Of a DNA stretch of 18,398 nucleotides, positions 15,091 through 18,398 are shown piece by piece. Each line of letters starts with the position of its first letter. Position 1 is the stretch's first letter. Below the pieces are notes generated by a model. It saw only the letters and a program-made list of their open reading frames with translations, was not told the origin of the DNA and searched no databases. Source of the stretch: JBGTKH01 sp041744735 (GTDB taxonomy: Bacteria > Planctomycetota > Planctomycetia > Pirellulales > Pirellulaceae); the NCBI GenBank assembly GCA_041744735.1, contig JBGTKH010000442.1, forward strand, positions 1 through 18,398, read 5' to 3'. The position numbers were made by a program, and so were the translations under genes.

Positions 15091-15884
15091 ACGACACTTG
15101 GCCGGACACCGACGAAGTTTTGGCGCGATTTCGCACGTGGCTCGATCAGGCCCACGAGCAGGCACTGGCTCTGGGCGACGATCCGCCAATTGCTGGCGGT
15201 CAGGCGGAGATGCCCGCGGTGGGACTGCTGCAGCTTGTCGAACAGTTCACGGCACTGCGGCACGATTTGAAGTTGCAAACCAAAAGTGCCCGCAGTCTGG
15301 AAGAGCGCAGCGAGGCGACGCTGAACGCGATGCACGCGGCGATCGAACAGTTCCGCTCGGTCCAGGCCAATGAATCGCAGGCCGGCCAGCAAGCCGCCAA
15401 ACCGCTGGCCGAAGCACTGGCCGATCTTGACGAGGCGCTGCTGCGCGGCCGCAAGGTAATTGAGACGTCGCGATATCGCATCCTCGAAGAGACGTCCACC
15501 GAATTGCAAAAGCTGCAGGAACAATTGGATGAACTTTTCCGTACACAGCCCTGGTGGCGCCGGCGATTGTGCCGTCCCTGGCACGAGGCGGCGAAGGAAC
15601 TTTACAGTCAACGTACCACCGAGTTGCAGCGTGGCATTTTCAAATCGCTACTGGAGGGCTACGACCTGATTCAAAACCGGCTCCGCCGCACCCTGGACGA
15701 ACAGGCGATCCTGCGCATCGAATGCGCCGGCCGGCCGGTCGATCCCAACAGCATGACCGTCATTGAAGTCATCAACGACCCGCGCCGCCCGCCCGGTGTC
15801 GTCGTCGAAGAAGTCCGGCCCGGCTATTACTGGAAAGGCAAAGTACTACGTTTCGCCGAAGTCCGCGCGAGCAGCGGCCTGTAG
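15087..15884 (+). CDS. GrpE-like nucleotide exchange factor, divergent
   Basis: 265 residues. The C-terminal ~60 (GRPVDPNSMTVIEVI at about 215-229, PPGVVVEEVRPGYYWKGKVL at about 235-254, then FAEVR) match the GrpE beta-domain pattern G.P.DP...V..V......GTVVEV...GY...G.VLR.A.V, the part that pries open the Hsp70 nucleotide cleft. The N-terminal ~145 residues are long helices with coiled-coil character, as GrpE uses for dimerisation, but longer than in E. coli GrpE (197 residues in all). A basic and Trp-rich break (PWWRRRLCRPW, about 155-165) separates two helical parts and is unusual. ATG at 15087 overlaps the preceding stop. Directly downstream lies an Hsp70, its expected partner. Assignment rests mainly on the C-terminal domain and context. 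Confidence 0.8.
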   Translation: MNDTWPDTDEVLARFRTWLDQAHEQALALGDDPPIAGGQAEMPAVGLLQLVEQFTALRHDLKLQTKSARSLEERSEATLNAMHAAIEQFRSVQANESQAGQQAAKPLAEALADLDEALLRGRKVIETSRYRILEETSTELQKLQEQLDELFRTQPWWRRRLCRPWHEAAKELYSQRTTELQRGIFKSLLEGYDLIQNRLRRTLDEQAILRIECAGRPVDPNSMTVIEVINDPRRPPGVVVEEVRPGYYWKGKVLRFAEVRASSGL

Positions 15885-15914
15885 AGGGTTTGGGGTTTGG
15901 GGTTCAGGGTTCAG
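15885..15914 (+). repeat. G-rich tract with G-quadruplex pattern between grpE-like and hsp70
   Basis: Begins right after the GrpE-like stop. Four G-runs occur at 15886-15888, 15892-15895, 15899-15902 and 15907-15909, separated by TTT, TTT and TTCA. This fits the G3+N1-7 quadruplex rule and would be carried in the operon mRNA. The last 16 bases (15899-15914) are the exact reverse complement of 16006-16021 in the C-rich array, so a long hairpin is an alternative fold. Confidence 0.75.
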
Positions 15915-15966
15915 TAGGAGAGAAAGGAAAAAACGTGACGACGCCAGTTCGCACTCGGCCGATCCC

Positions 15967-16049
15967 CTTCCCTCTTCCCTCTTCCCTCTTCCCGAACCCC
16001 GAACCCTGAACCCTGAACCCCGAACCCTGAACCCCGAACCCCGAACCCC
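15967..16049 (+). repeat. Two adjoining heptamer arrays: CTTCCCT x4 and GAACCC(C/T) x8
   Basis: CTTCCCT units run from 15967 to 15993 (nearly four copies). Eight GAACCCC/GAACCCT units follow, from 15994 to 16049. The array resembles a telomere repeat in form but is internal and of a kind I associate with planctomycete intergenic DNA. It ends six bases before the GGAG (16055-16058) that serves the Hsp70 start codon. Pairing with the G-rich tract could fold the whole 165-bp spacer. Confidence 0.9.
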
Positions 16050-16067
16050 TTCACGGAGCAATGTCGT

Positions 16068-17864
16068 ATGGAAACGATCCTCGGAATCGACTTGGGAACC
16101 ACGAACAGTGAAGTCGCCGTCATTCGCGACGGCAAAGTGGAAGTGCTGCGCGATGAACAGGGAGACGCGATTTTGCCGTCCGTGGTTGGTCTGGACACGC
16201 AGGGCCGGTTGCTGGTTGGCAAGCCGGCGCGCAACCAGTGGACGTTGGCGCCGGACCGCACCGTGCGGTCGATCAAACGGAAAATGGGGCAGGATGAAAC
16301 GGTCCCCTTAGGCGACCAGCAATACAGCCCGCAAGAGATCTCCGCCATCATCCTGCGAACGCTCAAAGAGCGAGCCGAACAGCAGTTGGGCTACGCGGTC
16401 CGCAAAGCCGTAATCACGGTGCCCGCGTTCTTCAACGAACAACAGCGCGAAGCCACGCGGCAGGCGGGCGAATTGGCCGGTCTGGAGGTCGTGCGGATCA
16501 TTAACGAGCCGACCGCCGCGTCGCTCACGTACGATCCGCACCCGGATAAGATGGAACGGCTGCTGGTGTACGATCTAGGCGGCGGCACGTTCGACGTGTC
16601 GATCGTGCAGATCGAGCGGGGCGTTGTCGAGGTGCTGTCCAGTCACGGCGACACACATTTGGGCGGCGACGACTTCGACCAATTGCTGCTGGATTACGTG
16701 TGCGACAAGTTCGCCGAGGAGCACGACGTTGACTTGCGGCAATCGCTGGCCGCCAAGGCGCGCGTGCTGCGGGCCGTCGAGGAAGCCAAAAAGACGCTCT
16801 CGTACGAAGCCTACGCCAAGATCGAAGAAGAGTTCATCGCCGAAAAGGCCGACATTCCGCTGCATCTGAACGTCGAAATCTCGCGGCTGGAGTACGAAGA
16901 CCTGATCGAATCGCTGCTGGCCAAGACGTTGGTCTGCGTCGACGAGTCGCTGGCCGACGCCAAACTCTCGGCCCAGCAGATCGACAAGGTGATTCTGGTT
17001 GGCGGTGCCACGCGCACGCCGCTGGTGCATCGCTTGTTGCAGGAACAGCTCGGCCAGCCGCTGCACGCCGAGGTCGATCCGGACCTGTGCGTGGCGATGG
17101 GTGCCGCGGTTCAAGGCGGCCTGATTGCGGGCATCGACGTGGGGCCGGTGCTGGTGGACATCACGCCGCATACGCTGGGCATCCAGGCAGTCGGCCAGTT
17201 GCAGGGCTTTCGGTCGTCGAATTTTTTCTCGCCCATCATCGAACGCAATACGGCCTTGCCCGCCATGCGCACACAGCTTTACACGACCGTCTACGATGGC
17301 CAGGACGCGGCCATGATCAGCGTCTTTCAAGGCGAGAATGAAGACGTGCGACACAATGAGTTCGTCGGCGAATTTCTGCTCGAAGGGCTGGCCGATGCGA
17401 CACGGGGCAACGTTGTCCTGGTGCGCTTCGACCTGGATCTGGACGGGATTCTGAAGGTCTCGGCGAAAGAGAAAGCGACCGGCCTGGAAAAGCAATTGAC
17501 GATCGAAAACGCTCTCTCGCGGTTCCGCAAAGAAGATCAGTCGGACGCCAAAGCCCGTTTGGATGCCGCGTTCGAGTCCAGTGCCGGTCTCGCGACCACG
17601 GACAAGTCGCCAAGCCAGGCCGCACAGTCGCAACCGGCCGCTGCCGACATTCTGCCACCCGAACTGAAACAAGCCGTCGCCAAAGCCCTGGATCTGATTG
17701 GCAATGGCGAGCGCATCCTCCCCGCCGCGAATCCACAAGACGCCGCTGAAATCCGCGAATTGATTCAGCAATTGCGTGCGGCGATTGCCGAACGGTCGGC
17801 GGCGAAGATCGAACAAACGATGACCAAATTGGAAGACGTCGTCTTCTACCTACAAGATGTTTAG
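16068..17864 (+). CDS. DnaK-like Hsp70 chaperone, non-canonical paralogue
   Basis: ATP-driven cytoplasmic chaperone of 598 residues. The ATPase domain is complete: phosphate-1 motif GIDLGTTNS (about 6-14), catalytic Lys70 in SIKRKMG, NEPTAASLTY (146-155), phosphate-2 DLGGGTFD (169-176), GGDDFD (199-204) and VGGATRTP (311-318). A hydrophobic linker (about 357-364, VGPVLVDI) leads to a beta substrate-binding domain (about 365-480; TPHTLGI, VFQGENEDV, LKVSAKEKATG). The lid is odd: a Gln/Ala/Ser/Pro-rich stretch (about 506-528) interrupts it, only ~70 helical residues follow, and the end is YLQDV rather than the E. coli tail. E. coli DnaK has 638 residues. The ATG at 16068 has GGAG nine bases before it. 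With J-domain and GrpE-like genes just upstream it forms a self-contained cycle. I call it a paralogue because of the divergent partners; the housekeeping dnaK should lie elsewhere. Confidence 0.93.
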   Translation: METILGIDLGTTNSEVAVIRDGKVEVLRDEQGDAILPSVVGLDTQGRLLVGKPARNQWTLAPDRTVRSIKRKMGQDETVPLGDQQYSPQEISAIILRTLKERAEQQLGYAVRKAVITVPAFFNEQQREATRQAGELAGLEVVRIINEPTAASLTYDPHPDKMERLLVYDLGGGTFDVSIVQIERGVVEVLSSHGDTHLGGDDFDQLLLDYVCDKFAEEHDVDLRQSLAAKARVLRAVEEAKKTLSYEAYAKIEEEFIAEKADIPLHLNVEISRLEYEDLIESLLAKTLVCVDESLADAKLSAQQIDKVILVGGATRTPLVHRLLQEQLGQPLHAEVDPDLCVAMGAAVQGGLIAGIDVGPVLVDITPHTLGIQAVGQLQGFRSSNFFSPIIERNTALPAMRTQLYTTVYDGQDAAMISVFQGENEDVRHNEFVGEFLLEGLADATRGNVVLVRFDLDLDGILKVSAKEKATGLEKQLTIENALSRFRKEDQSDAKARLDAAFESSAGLATTDKSPSQAAQSQPAAADILPPELKQAVAKALDLIGNGERILPAANPQDAAEIRELIQQLRAAIAERSAAKIEQTMTKLEDVVFYLQDV

Positions 17865-17893
17865 CGCGGATAAACCGCAGCCTAAATCGAAGC

Positions 17894-17937
17894 ACAAAAT
17901 ACGAAATACGAAACAAATTCAAATACCAAAATTCAAA
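17894..17937. repeat. AT-rich interspersed element (AAATACGAAATACGAA type)
   Basis: A 44-bp, A-rich patch between the Hsp70 and zinc-ribbon genes, sharply different in base composition from its surroundings. On the minus strand it encodes part of the spurious peptide FRISYFVLRF, a type I associate with planctomycete intergenic repeats. It holds two near-identical AAATACG repeats. It probably inserted into the operon. Confidence 0.55.
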
Positions 17938-17983
17938 GTCGCCAAACGATTGCGACTCACGAATTTTCAGAGAGCGCATCGCA

Positions 17984-18304
17984 ATGCCCGTTTCTCCGCC
18001 CGACCGCATAACCGCCGACACCGCGATCTGTCCCACGTGCCGCGCCGAGCAACCCTGGTCCGACACCTGCCGCCGCTGCAAGTGCGACCTCTCGCTGCTG
18101 CACGCCGTGTGGCAAACATGCCGGCAAACGCGGCAACGTTGTCTGCAACGTCTACGCGCCGGCCGCTTCATCGAAGCGCTCGATGAGGCCCGTCAGTACC
18201 ACGCCGCGACCGCCAGCGCTGATGCCGCTCAATTGCTGGTGGTTTGTCACCTGCTCAACGAGCATTGGTCGTCTGCGCTGGCCTCGCTCGATAGACATCC
18301 TTAA
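17984..18304 (+). CDS. Small zinc-ribbon protein with helical repeat, end of the Hsp70 cluster
   Basis: 106 residues. Cys16, Cys19, Cys29 and Cys32 form a CPTC-x9-CRRC zinc ribbon, with an additional Cys at 34. The C-terminal ~65 residues are amphipathic helices (RAGRFIEALDEARQYHA, AAQLLVVCHLLNEHWSSALA) shaped like one TPR hairpin plus a partial second. It follows the Hsp70 gene by 119 bp on the same strand. The spacer holds an AT-rich repeat, so co-transcription is likely but not certain. Zinc-ribbon/TPR combinations act as protein-binding adaptors, and DnaJ also uses zinc modules for substrate binding, so it could supply the missing client-binding function of the tiny J-protein. That is inference. 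The start ATG at 17984 has no good SD. I do not know the family. Confidence 0.75.
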   Translation: MPVSPPDRITADTAICPTCRAEQPWSDTCRRCKCDLSLLHAVWQTCRQTRQRCLQRLRAGRFIEALDEARQYHAATASADAAQLLVVCHLLNEHWSSALASLDRHP

Positions 18305-18349
18305 TTACCTCGACATCGCTAGGCTTTGTCGCAAAACGCCGGTTCGACC

Positions 18350-18382
18350 TAGTGCTTTGTCAAAGCTTAGTTTGAGGGTTGG
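18350..18382 (+). repeat. 33-bp interspersed repeat (CTTTGTCAAAG type), right copy
   Basis: Same orientation as the copy at 12049-12081 and matching at 31 of 33 positions; the sequences diverge immediately afterwards. It lies 46 bp downstream of the zinc-ribbon stop codon, so the two copies enclose the whole chaperone cluster. Confidence 0.75.
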
Positions 18383-18398
18383 GTGGCTGGGGTCGAGT

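Noticed and set aside
15967..16049. Telomere or chromosome end
   Set aside because: The heptamers resemble telomeric repeats but lie inside a gene cluster with intact coding sequence on both sides.
16575..17816. 413-codon minus-strand open frame
   Set aside because: Antisense to Hsp70, whose motifs are unmistakable; no domain on the minus strand.
17317..18171. 284-codon minus-strand open frame
   Set aside because: Spans antisense Hsp70, the AT-rich repeat and antisense zinc-ribbon gene; a composite shadow.

Overview
The window looks like a chromosomal segment of a planctomycete, most likely of the Pirellulales type. This is inferred from several recurrent intergenic repeats that I associate with those genomes: the hairpin behind the spurious peptide TDCQSV, the one behind LARASGY, the 7-bp GAACCCC/GAACCCT array, and the AAATACGAAATACGAA element. 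High GC and scarce Shine-Dalgarno sites fit. No rRNA, tRNA or CRISPR array was seen, so the taxonomy is not proven.

Region 1 (about 100-2530) is the ruin of a type II restriction-modification locus. An apparently intact beta-class N4-cytosine/N6-adenine methyltransferase (minus) is preceded by a decayed Vsr mismatch endonuclease. Next, on the plus strand, come an intact XRE/C-protein-like regulator and, overlapping its stop codon, the first ~50 codons of what looks like an HNH restriction endonuclease. That reading frame runs without warning into the antisense of a 5-methylcytosine methyltransferase that has lost its target-recognition domain. One deletion junction near 1755-1768 truncates both convergent genes.

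Region 2 (2589-12000) is a housekeeping and envelope stretch read entirely on the minus strand: a membrane-anchored YkuE-type metallophosphoesterase, a PAS-GAF-receiver signalling protein without a kinase domain, a CorA-type divalent cation transporter, a large MscS-family mechanosensitive channel with a long coiled-coil periplasmic part, a secreted protein of unknown function, and an NAD kinase. Nearly every gap here holds short hairpin repeats. One gap (10746-11068) holds a 73-bp tandem array.

Region 3 (12258-18304, plus strand) is the most interesting part. It is a compact gene set of a TPR-repeat protein, a minimal J-domain protein with an altered HPD loop (HPPD), a divergent GrpE-like exchange factor, a complete non-standard Hsp70, and a small zinc-ribbon/helical-repeat protein. 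The first three genes are translationally coupled, by an RBS overlapping a stop codon and then by an ATGA overlap. grpE and hsp70 are separated by a G-quadruplex-capable tract and a C-rich heptamer array able to pair with it. I read it as a dedicated Hsp70 machine separate from the housekeeping DnaK system, with the TPR and zinc-ribbon proteins as likely partners or client adaptors. The whole set is bracketed by two direct copies of a 33-bp repeat.
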